This document shows positions 56,075-64,000 of a DNA stretch of 64,000 nucleotides, piece by piece. Origin of the DNA: Singulisphaera sp. GP187 (GTDB taxonomy: Bacteria; Planctomycetota; Phycisphaerae; Phycisphaerales; SM1A02); NCBI GenBank assembly GCA_945871915.1, contig CAMBXO010000002.1:124001-188000 (forward strand). The letters are read 5' to 3'. Position 1 is the stretch's first letter. The number at the start of each line of letters is the position of its first letter. The position numbers were made by a program, and so were the translations under genes. The notes under the pieces were generated by a model. It had not been told where the DNA came from. It saw only the letters and a program-made list of their open reading frames with translations, and ran no database searches.

Positions 56075-57670
56075 TCAATCGGCTGAGGCACTGGGGAGCG
56101 ACTCGGTATCCGCCATCCCAATCGCCCACCGCCTTTCGGGCATATGCAGTCGACTGGCCGCTAGGAAAAGGCCGCCAATCCCGACACCGACAAGAATGCC
56201 CAACCGACAAAACATTCCCCACCACTCATCCCCAAAGGGCAGTGCCATGTCGATGCCGACAATAACCACCGCCATGGCGGCGGTGGAAAGCAGCGTCTTG
56301 CCCAAACTCTTCCAGACCACGGCATCCATCAAATGGCCAAGGCGTCGATGAAGCGTGCGAGACAGCAACCAACATTGAATGAAGGCGCAGACCGTTGTGC
56401 TCCACGCTAGTCCCGAAAGATTGAGTGGTGTCCAAATGAGTGTGACATTGAGCAGCACATTGAGCCCCACCATCATCAGACTCACGCGTGTGGGTGTGCG
56501 TTGATCACCCAATGCATAGAACGCTCGCGTAAGCAATTGAATGGCACTGCACGCGGCCACCGCTGGCGCAAAGGCCATCAACACGTGTGCGATGCGCGAT
56601 ACCTCATCTGGGCCACACCGACCACCAAGATAAATCGTCGCCGTAAGTGGCTTGGCAACGAGCATCAACCCAACACTGGCTGGCACTCCAATAAACACAA
56701 CAAGCCGCAACCCTCGGCGCAACGTGTGCATGAACACGTGCGAGTCGTTGGATTGTCTGGACAACAATGGGAAGATGGCGGTGGCGACGGAAATCCCAAA
56801 CACTCCAAGCGGAAATTCGAACAGCCGACTCGCCCAATTCAGCGTTGCGTTGCTTCCTTGTGCAAGTGGAAATGGCGTTCCAAAGATTGTCGGGCCAATC
56901 GATGTTGGGTAACTGGCAATCAGACTGTCGACAAGCACATTCAGTTGATACACGCCCAATCCAAGCATCATGGGCAAGGCGGCAAGTACGGTTGTGCGAA
57001 GCGGAACACGGCTGGCCGCCACATGAAATCCGGGGCGGATGTTCTGACCTCGCATCGCCACCATCATCCACACCACTTGCGCCACACCTGCCATCACCAC
57101 ACCCATGGCGACCCATCCGATTCGATTGCGACTCTCCGATTCGCCATCCGATGGAATCCACCATGCAGCGAGTGCCGCCGTGATGATCGCCAGATTCAAC
57201 AGAATGGGACTCGCTGCCGCTGGACCGAATCGTCCGTGCACACCCAGGATGGCCCCCAGCAGCGCGACAACGCACACCATGGGCATGTATGGAAACATCA
57301 GAACCGTCAGCCGGATCACCAGCGATTGGTCGGGTGTCGTGGCCGGAAGACTGGTCAGCACCACCTCGCCAATGACCACAATGACTGCAAGCACGACCAC
57401 CAGAAGCGAGATCAGCGTTCCAGCGAATCGGCGTGCGGCTGCGGCATCGTCCCGCTCTAACTTTGCATAGACCGGAACAAAACTTGCCGTCAGGGCTCCT
57501 TCCCCAAAGAGCCTGCGAAACAGATTGGGTATTTGAAACGCAAGTGCAAACGCGTCCATGACGGGGCCTGCACCAAACGCACGACTCTGCACGGCATCAC
57601 GAGCAAGCCCTGTAAAACGACTTGCCAGCGCGAGCAGGGAAACCGTGCGGGTGTGCTTCTCAATCGACAT
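56075..57670 (-). CDS. murJ: Lipid II flippase MurJ (MviN family)
   Basis: Flips lipid II for peptidoglycan synthesis. The 531-residue protein has about 14 membrane helices and the MurJ blocks SRFTGLARDAVQSRAFGAGP, FALAFQIPNLFRRLFGEGAL-like (IPNLFRRLFGEGALTASFVP), RLFEFPLGVFGISVATAIFP, LLSRQSND, and ALGDQRTPTRVSLMMVGLNV. The N-terminal Arg/Gly region and the LFGEGA motif are typical. It is divergent from the lipoprotein gene with a 38-base gap. Confidence 0.93.
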   Translation of the reverse strand: MSIEKHTRTVSLLALASRFTGLARDAVQSRAFGAGPVMDAFALAFQIPNLFRRLFGEGALTASFVPVYAKLERDDAAAARRFAGTLISLLVVVLAVIVVIGEVVLTSLPATTPDQSLVIRLTVLMFPYMPMVCVVALLGAILGVHGRFGPAAASPILLNLAIITAALAAWWIPSDGESESRNRIGWVAMGVVMAGVAQVVWMMVAMRGQNIRPGFHVAASRVPLRTTVLAALPMMLGLGVYQLNVLVDSLIASYPTSIGPTIFGTPFPLAQGSNATLNWASRLFEFPLGVFGISVATAIFPLLSRQSNDSHVFMHTLRRGLRLVVFIGVPASVGLMLVAKPLTATIYLGGRCGPDEVSRIAHVLMAFAPAVAACSAIQLLTRAFYALGDQRTPTRVSLMMVGLNVLLNVTLIWTPLNLSGLAWSTTVCAFIQCWLLSRTLHRRLGHLMDAVVWKSLGKTLLSTAAMAVVIVGIDMALPFGDEWWGMFCRLGILVGVGIGGLFLAASRLHMPERRWAIGMADTESLPSASAD

Positions 57671-57708
57671 GGGAGAACTCCCAGCGGGAGCCCTGTAGGA
57701 TCGGCGTT

Positions 57709-58179
57709 ATGCGAAGTCGATCTGCATGTTTCATGGCGTGCCTCGCTCTGGTGGCATGGACGGCTGTCAACGCCGGTTGCATTGCAAAGGTCGCCCGAAT
57801 AGGGAAACTTCTTTCACCTGGCGAGCCTGAGACCATTATGGAGAGCGATGTAGGTGCGCCGCCCGACATGGAGAGCCGCCACTCGGAAAACATTGAATTG
57901 AAGGGCGAGACGCTGGCAACGGGCCGCTTTACCTTTCGAGGAAGGATTGAAGAAACCGACTCGTTTGCACAAGAGATCAACGAGCGATATCAGGAACGCG
58001 GCTGGAAACTTTTACGCAGTGAGATCGATCCCACGCATGGCCGTTTGTATTACGAGAAGGACACGCGACTGGTCGAAGTGAATTTCAAGAACAATCCGAT
58101 CAACCCGTCGATGTCGCAGGCAACGGTAATGGTGGGGCCGATTCCTGCACAGCCTGCTCCTGTTGGCCCTTCCACATAG
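57709..58179 (+). CDS. Small exported lipoprotein-like protein, function unknown
   Basis: A 156-residue protein. The N-terminus (MRSRSACFMACLALVAWTAV) ends in NAGC at residue 24, a lipobox-like site although the -3 residue is Asn. The body has TFRGRIEETDSFAQEINERY and RGWKLLRSEIDPTHGRLYYE, an alpha/beta pattern I do not recognise. The frame opens at 57622, inside murJ. The last 80 bases overlap the ParA-type gene on the other strand. Confidence 0.68.
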   Translation: MRSRSACFMACLALVAWTAVNAGCIAKVARIGKLLSPGEPETIMESDVGAPPDMESRHSENIELKGETLATGRFTFRGRIEETDSFAQEINERYQERGWKLLRSEIDPTHGRLYYEKDTRLVEVNFKNNPINPSMSQATVMVGPIPAQPAPVGPST

Positions 58180-58981
58180 CCACAATGCTTTGGGCCACGC
58201 GCCGATAGTCCTCGGCTCCGGGACACTTGCTGTCATAGTCAAAGATGGTCTTGCCGAAACTCGGCGCTTCCGCCAACTTGATGTTGCGACGAATCGGTGG
58301 CTGCAGCAGTTGACAGTGCCGCCACGGAACATCGGTGCCTCGGAATGACTCAAGGTGAGAGTGAATTTCCTCGACCACGGCCTTGCCATGACTCGAGAGC
58401 GTTTCATGCATACACAGGATCACCCCGCTGCAGACAAGTTGCGGGTTCAGACCCGCGGCAACCAACTGCACCGTTTCAAGCAGTTTTTCAAGGCCTCGCA
58501 GTGCAAGATAGTGCGCCTGCATTGGAACAATGACTTCGTTCGCGGCGGTGAGCGCGTTCACGCTGAGTACGCCAAGACCCGGTGGGCAATCAAGCAGAAT
58601 GCAATCGAATCGCGTGTGCAATGGTGCGAGTGCGTTTCGCAACACACTTTGCACATCCGGACGCCCCGCCAGTTCACCTTCCACGAGGGCCAATTCTGTA
58701 TCGGCCGGAATAAACGAAAGACCTGGCCGCGCTTCGACCACGCAGTCCCAAGCCGTGGCTGGTGGATCCGCAAAGAGCGAACTGGTACTCGGTCGCCCTT
58801 CATCGGTTTCCACTCCAAAGTGCAGGGAGAGATTGGACTGCGGATCCAGATCAACCAACAGGGTTCGAAGTCCGGACTCCGCAAGTGCCGCACCCAGATT
58901 GACCGTTGTGGTGGTCTTCCCAACTCCGCCCTTCTGATTTAACAGAGCGACGGTGCGAGTGGCGGGTGTGGTCGCGGACAT
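58100..58981 (-). CDS. ParA/Soj-family ATPase
   Basis: A 293-residue MinD/ParA-type ATPase. The deviant Walker A is KGGVGKTT (17-24), with the signature lysine. Walker A' is LLVDLDPQSNLSLHFG, and FDCILLDCPPGLGVLSVNAL is the switch region. PIRRNIKLAEAPSFGKTIFD is typical of chromosomal ParA/Soj. No parB gene lies next to it in this window. The tail is Gln/Pro-rich. The frame open to 59023 is upstream of the usual start; ATG 58981 is used. 80 bases overlap the lipoprotein gene tail to tail. Confidence 0.9.
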   Translation of the reverse strand: MSATTPATRTVALLNQKGGVGKTTTTVNLGAALAESGLRTLLVDLDPQSNLSLHFGVETDEGRPSTSSLFADPPATAWDCVVEARPGLSFIPADTELALVEGELAGRPDVQSVLRNALAPLHTRFDCILLDCPPGLGVLSVNALTAANEVIVPMQAHYLALRGLEKLLETVQLVAAGLNPQLVCSGVILCMHETLSSHGKAVVEEIHSHLESFRGTDVPWRHCQLLQPPIRRNIKLAEAPSFGKTIFDYDSKCPGAEDYRRVAQSIVAMWKGQQEQAVQESAPPLPLPATSTG

Positions 58982-59087
58982 CACATGTGAGTATAGAAAC
59001 TTGCGCCGCGAAACCCATCTCAAACCGACCGCGTTCGAACTCGTCGATCACGATGCAATGGAGGGCGTCAGACGAACGCAACACGCC

Positions 59088-59774
59088 TCACGCAGCAACC
59101 ACCGGTTCATGTTCAAGCGTGGCCACCTCTTGAATGTGCAGGAGTTTCAGTGTCTGGTCGACGGATTGCCCAACTGGATTCAGCCACGAATCCATGACAT
59201 CACGCCGCAAGAAAATGGGGCATCGGTCATGGCCTGCGGCAAGCACCTCCGCTGGCGGGTCGCCAGTAATCACCGCGAAGGATGTGATGGATTCCGACAG
59301 AACAGGTGCCACCCAATGATCAAAGAGAACGGGGCACCACATCACGTCGCGGCCGAGTGGCCCAAACGACACAAGGTTTTTCTTACCCGTCTGGCGATCC
59401 ACCACCCACTCGAAGAATCGTTCGAAGACCAGAAGGCCATGATTTTTTTGAAGCAGTGGTTTCCATGTGCGCCGCGTACGCAGCGCGTCCAACCTTGCAT
59501 TAAATAAATTGTATTTTGAAGGAAGTTCGTCATGCGACCAATGCGGATGCACGCGATACCGCATGGGCGAGACAACTCTCTTGCCGTCGTGCCATGTGAT
59601 GATCGGCGCCCAATCATTTGGAAAAATCCGTGCGTTCGTTTCCAGTGGCTTAAAGTGTTTGGCATCCGCCGCGGATCGAGCCGCATACGCCGCAAATGCT
59701 TCGTGCATGGGCGTTGCGCCAAACAAGGCCTCGATGCGACTGAGATCTTGGACAACTTTGAGGGAGAAGCAGAT
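59088..59774 (-). CDS. SRAP/YedK-family abasic-site crosslinking protein, apparently with an ATC start codon
   Basis: HMCES/YedK proteins form a thiazolidine crosslink with abasic sites in ssDNA through Cys2. From ATC 59774 the product is 228 residues and begins with C2 (MCFSLKVVQDLSRIEALFGA). The other active-site residues are present: N92 (FNARLDA), E122 (FFEWV), H182 (GHDRCPIFL). The next ATG/GTG/TTG in frame is TTG 59726, which would remove Cys2. An in-frame TGA, the stop of the upstream gene, lies 3 bases before ATC. GAGG at 59784-59781 is 6 bases upstream. I infer initiation at ATC aided by coupling; a sequencing error (ATG read as ATC) is the main alternative. Confidence 0.8.
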   Translation of the reverse strand: MCFSLKVVQDLSRIEALFGATPMHEAFAAYAARSAADAKHFKPLETNARIFPNDWAPIITWHDGKRVVSPMRYRVHPHWSHDELPSKYNLFNARLDALRTRRTWKPLLQKNHGLLVFERFFEWVVDRQTGKKNLVSFGPLGRDVMWCPVLFDHWVAPVLSESITSFAVITGDPPAEVLAAGHDRCPIFLRRDVMDSWLNPVGQSVDQTLKLLHIQEVATLEHEPVVAA

Positions 59775-59777
59775 GGG

Positions 59778-61493
59778 TCACCTCACGGGTGGAACGCTGG
59801 TGTCGGCCGTCTTGTCCTGCGGCGGAGCTGCCTGAGTTGCACTCCACCAACCCGATGGATCAAGTGCCAAGAGAGGAATAGGCGTAAACGGCGGCACGGA
59901 AAGACCCGCGCATTGTCGCGTGCCAGAGCCCCCAGGCGAACGAGCAACACCAAGAAGCAACACGCTTGACATGCCCGGTTCACGCGATGCACTGTTGGCA
60001 TCCGCTCGCTCACACCATTCAGCGGGCAACTCAATGACGCACCGCCAGCGATCGGCAAATGTGCTTCGATGAATGGTCGGCTTTGGAAGTTCACCGAGAC
60101 CCTCCACGATTGGTTCGCCCTGCTCTCGCACTCGAATGCGGGCGATGCCTCGACTTGTTTCACCCACCAGCACTTCGAGTTCATCCAATTCAGTTTCTCG
60201 CGGACGAAGGCACTCGGCAAAAATCTCCCACACGCCAAATCGCCGCCGCAGACTCGCCGTGGATCGCCACTCCTGAGGCGGAGCCGTCACGCGACCTCGC
60301 TGAGCATCGGCAAGAGAAAGCGATGGAAGAAGTAACCCCACGCCGAGGCCTGGTGGACGAGGAGTGACAAGACCGGCACCAACCGGAAGCCGCCGCTTCC
60401 ACTCTTTCCATTGCAAGAGCAGCGTGCCGGAGATCGGCGACGCGCTGCGTGTGATGAGGTCTGGCATCAATTCAGGTGGCCGCTCCATGGTCTGGCGACC
60501 AATGCCATGTGCGGGAACGCGCATGGCCAACGGCGGCATGGCTGGACTCTCCATCCATGACAACATGACGATCGCTTCTTCGCTTGTTGGATTTGCTGCA
60601 ACCACGCGAACCGAACTTCCGTCATCACCTTCAACCCAGCACATCAGTGGTGGTTGAGCCCGCAACCACGTAAGGGCTCCGTCCATCACTTGCTCCTCCG
60701 AACGGCTTCGGTCCACCAGCAAACTAAGCAACGCCGAGAGATCGTCGCTCTTGGCAATCCATGCCGCAATGCGAACCTCAAGTTTGCCCTGCGTTTCGCT
60801 GCAGACCGCGGTGAGACGCTCCCGAAGTTCGTTGGCCACACCCGGACTGACTCGCTCCACTCGATCCAACCCTGCTCGCCAGAGTTGCCCGCGATGCAGC
60901 GCGAAACGCTGTGAGACCTCGTCACCCGTCGGCGCGGGGGGCTGCAATCCCGCAGCTTCCGCAAGAAGCCACCATCGAAACCATTCGGATGGAGCAATGG
61001 GATCGGGTTGTTCCTGCTGAGCGTTGGCTGAAATGTGTAACTGCGGACGATCCACAAACGGAAGAGGGTCGACCAGTTCGAGCCACGCGGGATCAACCGT
61101 GCCACTTCCAAGTTGCAGTGGGCCACTCACATCGATTGGCATGTTGGCCATCAGAACAACCGTTCCAGTTTGTTCTGGCGGCGCTCCGGATGGCGCACGA
61201 GCGATCGGTCGAATGTCCAGTTGCTCATCGCTGCGAGTCCATGATCGTTCAACCGACGGCACCGCCGACGCAACCCATCCAATAACGCCATCAATCGGCC
61301 GACCACCATCCGTGCGTTGCAGTGCGATCGAGTCAGGCCACTCGGTTCGGCCACAACCGTTGAGCGGCAACACCAACATGCCACCGCGCGCTGCGGCCGG
61401 TCGATTCATGGCAGGTGTAATGTCTCCAGCATGTACCGCCTGCACCAGAAGCAGTGCAACCACGGCGGCGGGCCGAAATGAATGCGGGTTCAT
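59778..61493 (-). CDS. Large secreted protein, function unknown
   Basis: A 571-residue protein with signal peptide (FRPAAVVALLLVQAVHA) and no match I recognise. It is Pro/Arg/Trp-rich with beta-type segments (GKLEVRIAAWIAKSDDLSAL, GRVTAPPQEWRST, RRFGVWEIFAECLRPRETEL). The C-terminal part (SVLLLGVARSPGGSGTRQCA and LLALDPSGWWSAT) resembles an exported beta-sandwich. The start overlaps the upstream gene's stop (ATGA) and the stop is 3 bases from the SRAP start. Confidence 0.7.
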   Translation of the reverse strand: MNPHSFRPAAVVALLLVQAVHAGDITPAMNRPAAARGGMLVLPLNGCGRTEWPDSIALQRTDGGRPIDGVIGWVASAVPSVERSWTRSDEQLDIRPIARAPSGAPPEQTGTVVLMANMPIDVSGPLQLGSGTVDPAWLELVDPLPFVDRPQLHISANAQQEQPDPIAPSEWFRWWLLAEAAGLQPPAPTGDEVSQRFALHRGQLWRAGLDRVERVSPGVANELRERLTAVCSETQGKLEVRIAAWIAKSDDLSALLSLLVDRSRSEEQVMDGALTWLRAQPPLMCWVEGDDGSSVRVVAANPTSEEAIVMLSWMESPAMPPLAMRVPAHGIGRQTMERPPELMPDLITRSASPISGTLLLQWKEWKRRLPVGAGLVTPRPPGLGVGLLLPSLSLADAQRGRVTAPPQEWRSTASLRRRFGVWEIFAECLRPRETELDELEVLVGETSRGIARIRVREQGEPIVEGLGELPKPTIHRSTFADRWRCVIELPAEWCERADANSASREPGMSSVLLLGVARSPGGSGTRQCAGLSVPPFTPIPLLALDPSGWWSATQAAPPQDKTADTSVPPVR

Positions 61494-62257
61494 GGCCGTT
61501 GCGGTGCAGCGTGGATCGGCGCGTTCGCTGAATCGGCGGGCGGTGCTGCGGGCACGGGTGCATCCGCTTGGTGTGGCGACCGGTTGACGGAAGGCGCATC
61601 AACCTTTGGCGCGACCACATCTTTTTGCACCACCACTTCCTTTGGCACGACCACTTCACTTGGATTTCGTGCGCCATATCCCGGAATACCGCCCTTCGCC
61701 CGTGCACGATCCTGATCGTTGACTGGGAAAAAATCGATGCGGCTCTCCGCAAGACGCGTGTCAATGGGTCCATCACCATCGGGCTTTCCCTCACGGACAT
61801 CGTCTCCGCGAGCGTCGATTTGATTCGGATCAATCTTGCGTTGAGGAATCGTGATGCCCGGCGCAGCCAGCATGGTGGCCTCGGGTCCATATCGAATGCC
61901 AGGCTTTCGAAGTGTGGCGAAGTCCGGACGGCCAATGTGAAAGGTGACACCAGCGGGCCACAGCACATAGGTCTTGGTGGCTCTTCGGTCCTTGATCGTC
62001 ATGTAATTCCCTTGCTCAAACACGGCATACATGCCACCCTGACTTCGAACCAAAAGGTCGGGACGACCAGCCACGCCAAAGAGTCGCATGAAATTATTTC
62101 CTTCGCCAAGTTCGATCGGCAAGTGGCGCAGCGAAGTTCCTAATGCACTCATATCCGAAATGCCTTGCTCAACAGGAACCAAGTCGCCGGCTTGTTTGGA
62201 TTGTGCCGCAGCCATGGAGGCTGGCAGCAGAAGGATGACCAAGGCAGCTCGATTCAT
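61490..62257 (-). CDS. Secreted protein of unknown function with Pro/Ala-rich tail
   Basis: A 255-residue protein with signal peptide (NRAALVILLLPASMAAAQ). The central part has LPIELGEGNNFMRLFGVAGR, PDLLVRSQGGMYAVFEQGNY and KTYVLWPAGVTFHIGRP. Pro/Ala/Val-rich repeats follow (EVVVPKEVVVQKDVVAPK). No family recognised. The longer frame to 62374 lies in birA. It is coupled to birA (ATGA) and to the next gene (ATGA). Confidence 0.72.
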   Translation of the reverse strand: MNRAALVILLLPASMAAAQSKQAGDLVPVEQGISDMSALGTSLRHLPIELGEGNNFMRLFGVAGRPDLLVRSQGGMYAVFEQGNYMTIKDRRATKTYVLWPAGVTFHIGRPDFATLRKPGIRYGPEATMLAAPGITIPQRKIDPNQIDARGDDVREGKPDGDGPIDTRLAESRIDFFPVNDQDRARAKGGIPGYGARNPSEVVVPKEVVVQKDVVAPKVDAPSVNRSPHQADAPVPAAPPADSANAPIHAAPQRP

Positions 62258-63072
62258 GGGCGATCCATTGTAGATCGGCTTTCGACTGTCTGTGGCTGTA
62301 CGCGCGTGGTGTGAGCATGCAGAAACTGTTCGCCATGTTCGGTTTGAACCAATAATCCACGCGATGGATCGCATCGAATCACCACACCTTCGACAAGCCC
62401 TTGTGGCGTGCTGAATCGCAGCCGCAATCCAGCGGTGCGGTCGAGTTCTGAATAACTGGCCTCAAGAAGATTGGATGGCTGAGAGAGTGCAGCATCGAGT
62501 CGCAGGATCAATTGCTGCAGAACATGCAAGCGATCCACCAGACTGCCCAGCATGTGAAGGCTGGCGGCGCGATCGGCGAGTTCGCCGGCAAATGTGGTCT
62601 GTCGAACATTCATGCCAAGGCCAATCAACGCGCGACCATTTCGGATTTCAATCAGAACGCCTCCAACTTTTCGCGGAGTGCCACCCACCCACGCGGCCAT
62701 GACATCGTTGGGCCACTTCACTGCAATCCGAGACGCCGCCTGCGTGCTTACGCAGGCTCGTGCCGCAGACGCTGCGGCAACTGCGGCAGCCATCGCAAGC
62801 CGATCAGGCGACTGTTGCGCCACCACACATGTGATGGCAACTCCATCCATTGCGGTGTCCGCCCACGAGTGACCAAGGCGACCTCGCCCATTTACTTGTC
62901 GCCCGGCCATGACCAAGGATCCTGCTGGAAGATCCCGTTCCGTGGCAACATCTTGGGTACTCGAAGTTTCTCGAACTACGCACACGGTACGAAAGTGGTC
63001 GGTCGTCGCGGCTGTCTGCTCCAACGCATCGGGCCACAATTCGATTGGACGATCTGCTGGCACTGCATTCAT
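62254..63072 (-). CDS. birA: Biotin-[acetyl-CoA-carboxylase] ligase (BirA), catalytic form
   Basis: Attaches biotin to the carboxylase carrier domain. The 272-residue protein has the biotin-adenylate motif GRQVNGRGRLGHSW, IAVKWPNDVMAAWVGGTPRK and KVGGVLIEIRNGRALIGLGM. It lacks the N-terminal helix-turn-helix of E. coli BirA, so it is not expected to be a repressor. It overlaps nadC (ATGA) and the 61490 gene (ATGA). Confidence 0.92.
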   Translation of the reverse strand: MNAVPADRPIELWPDALEQTAATTDHFRTVCVVRETSSTQDVATERDLPAGSLVMAGRQVNGRGRLGHSWADTAMDGVAITCVVAQQSPDRLAMAAAVAAASAARACVSTQAASRIAVKWPNDVMAAWVGGTPRKVGGVLIEIRNGRALIGLGMNVRQTTFAGELADRAASLHMLGSLVDRLHVLQQLILRLDAALSQPSNLLEASYSELDRTAGLRLRFSTPQGLVEGVVIRCDPSRGLLVQTEHGEQFLHAHTTRVQPQTVESRSTMDRP

Positions 63073-64000
63073 GGGCGAGACACTTTTACCCGTTGCATGT
63101 CAAGGCCAAAGTCAAGTTGCGGTGCCGAGTGCGTGATGGAACCAACACTGATGAAGTCCACTCCGGTGCGGGCGATCGCACGAACTGTTCGCAGAGTCAC
63201 TCCCCCGCTGGCTTCCAATTGCAGGAAGGGTGCCTGTTGATTTCTCAATCGCACGAGCCGTTTCATCAGAGGCGGCTTCATGTTGTCCAGAAGAACCGAA
63301 TCAAGAGTTCCTTTTGGCAGAGTGAGCAGCGCACGGAATTGAGTTTCCGAGTCCACTTCGGCCATGGTGAACGCCAAGGTTGAGCAACGCCGTGCTCGAC
63401 TGACCGCTGCGGAGATTTGAGCCGCAAGGCGAGTGGGTGTGATGCCCGCAAGATGATTGTCCTTGGCAAGAAATGCGTCGTGCAAACCGTGACGGTGGGA
63501 CACACCACCGCCACAGACCACGGCATATTTTTCAAGAGCTCGAAGGCCGGGGGTTGTTTTTCGCGTATCGCGAATGCGAGCACGCGTGCCGTGTGTTTGT
63601 TTTACCAACGCTGCCGTTGCCGTCGCCACGCCACTCATTCGGCCAAGAAGGTTGAGCATGATGCGTTCGATTTTCAACATGTCGCGTAACGAACCACGCA
63701 AGGTCAGAACGCGCTGGCCCGCGCGACACGGGTGGCCATCCTGAACATGAACCCTGCACCGAACGCGCGGCGCGGCCACTGCGAGCAGATGGCGAACCAC
63801 AAGGATTCCGCTCACAATTCCATCGCTTCGAGCCCCAACATGTGCAACGGCCTGTTGCTTCGGAGGGATCATGGCTTGGCTGGTGACATCGCCAGCCTCG
63901 GCTAAATCCTCTTTCAAGTAACGACGCAATCGAGCGTGCAGTTGTCGTGTGGTCTCACTGAGTGTTGGGCGAACAATTCGCTTTGCAGATTGTTTCCAAG
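63069..64000 (-). CDS. nadC: Nicotinate-nucleotide pyrophosphorylase NadC (5' end outside the window)
   Basis: Converts quinolinate and PRPP to nicotinate mononucleotide in de novo NAD synthesis. Motifs are complete in the visible part: YLKEDLAEAGDVTSQAMIPP, ERIMLNLLGRMSGVATATAA, RIRDTRKTTPGLRALEKYAV with CGGGVSHRHGLHDAFLAKDN, and the C-terminal LEASGGVTLRTVRAIARTGV, DFISVGSIT. The frame stays open to base 64000 with no ATG or GTG among the codons before TTG 63929, so the true start lies beyond the window. Confidence 0.93.
   Translation of the reverse strand, partial: WKQSAKRIVRPTLSETTRQLHARLRRYLKEDLAEAGDVTSQAMIPPKQQAVAHVGARSDGIVSGILVVRHLLAVAAPRVRCRVHVQDGHPCRAGQRVLTLRGSLRDMLKIERIMLNLLGRMSGVATATAALVKQTHGTRARIRDTRKTTPGLRALEKYAVVCGGGVSHRHGLHDAFLAKDNHLAGITPTRLAAQISAAVSRARRCSTLAFTMAEVDSETQFRALLTLPKGTLDSVLLDNMKPPLMKRLVRLRNQQAPFLQLEASGGVTLRTVRAIARTGVDFISVGSITHSAPQLDFGLDMQRVKVSRP

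Noticed and set aside
56501-57460. 319-codon open frame opposite murJ
   Set aside because: Antisense shadow; sequence is rich in His, Gln, Trp and Arg and unlike any protein I know.

Overview
The window looks like a chromosomal segment of a planctomycete, most probably a member of Phycisphaerales. Three large secreted proteins end in the GC-type dockerin domain (a DxDGSGxVDSGD repeat followed by a DLDxxGxVDFGD repeat) that is abundant in that group. One protein has a PAPG-type C-terminal sorting tail. Respiration is built on alternative complex III plus a caa3 oxidase, and menaquinone is made through the futalosine route (mqnE). Nearly all genes are housekeeping or respiratory. I see no insertion sequence, prophage, CRISPR array or integration site.

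Layout. 1-1449: the end of an ABC efflux system (ATPase, cut by the window edge, and its membrane-fusion protein). 1560-6530: two large paralogous Cys-rich dockerin proteins, each with its own terminator. 6808-12249: clpS, a zinc-free MDR reductase, a DUF1573 protein, an OprB-like porin and a secreted terpenoid-cyclase-fold protein. 12263-15739: heme A synthase (ctaA) on the minus strand, heme O synthase (ctaB) and a DUF3179 protein on the plus strand. 15726-30120: one minus-strand respiratory operon, actABCDEF, a small membrane gene, SCO, coxB, coxA, coxC, a subunit IV gene and a second subunit III-like gene. It encodes electron transfer from menaquinol to oxygen without a bc1 complex. A Rex-like palindrome lies just upstream of actA.

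30215-36033: a divergent plus-strand operon with tightly overlapping genes: an EIIA-like protein, a PII-like protein, two CPA2-type cation/proton antiporter subunits, a TatD hydrolase, tatC and tadA. The first four genes look like a dedicated, regulated ion-transport unit. 36191-39242: a secreted PAPG-tail protein, truD and a bifunctional-nuclease-family gene. 39355-43375: metK, an RsmB-like methyltransferase, a second EIIA and a DnaJ/CbpA-like chaperone. 43386-48418: hpt and gatB (coupled), two cyclophilins converging on each other, and a secreted protein with two internally homologous halves. 48466: tRNA-Cys. 48628-54179: a secreted dockerin-bearing nuclease-like protein and a pair of secreted M16 proteins (one catalytic, one lacking the zinc motif). 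54250-54584: a non-coding stretch with two hairpin repeats. 54585-58981: mqnE, murJ, a small lipoprotein and a ParA-type ATPase.

59088-64000: a minus-strand operon nadC, birA, two secreted proteins of unknown function and an SRAP/YedK-type DNA-crosslink sensor. The SRAP gene appears to start at ATC: the essential Cys2 follows immediately, an in-frame stop lies just upstream, and a good Shine-Dalgarno sits at the right distance.

Starts were moved from the longest open frame to internal codons where a ribosome-binding site, a signal peptide or an ATGA/GTGA overlap with the upstream gene favoured this. Function calls rest on motifs recognised by eye; no database search was possible.
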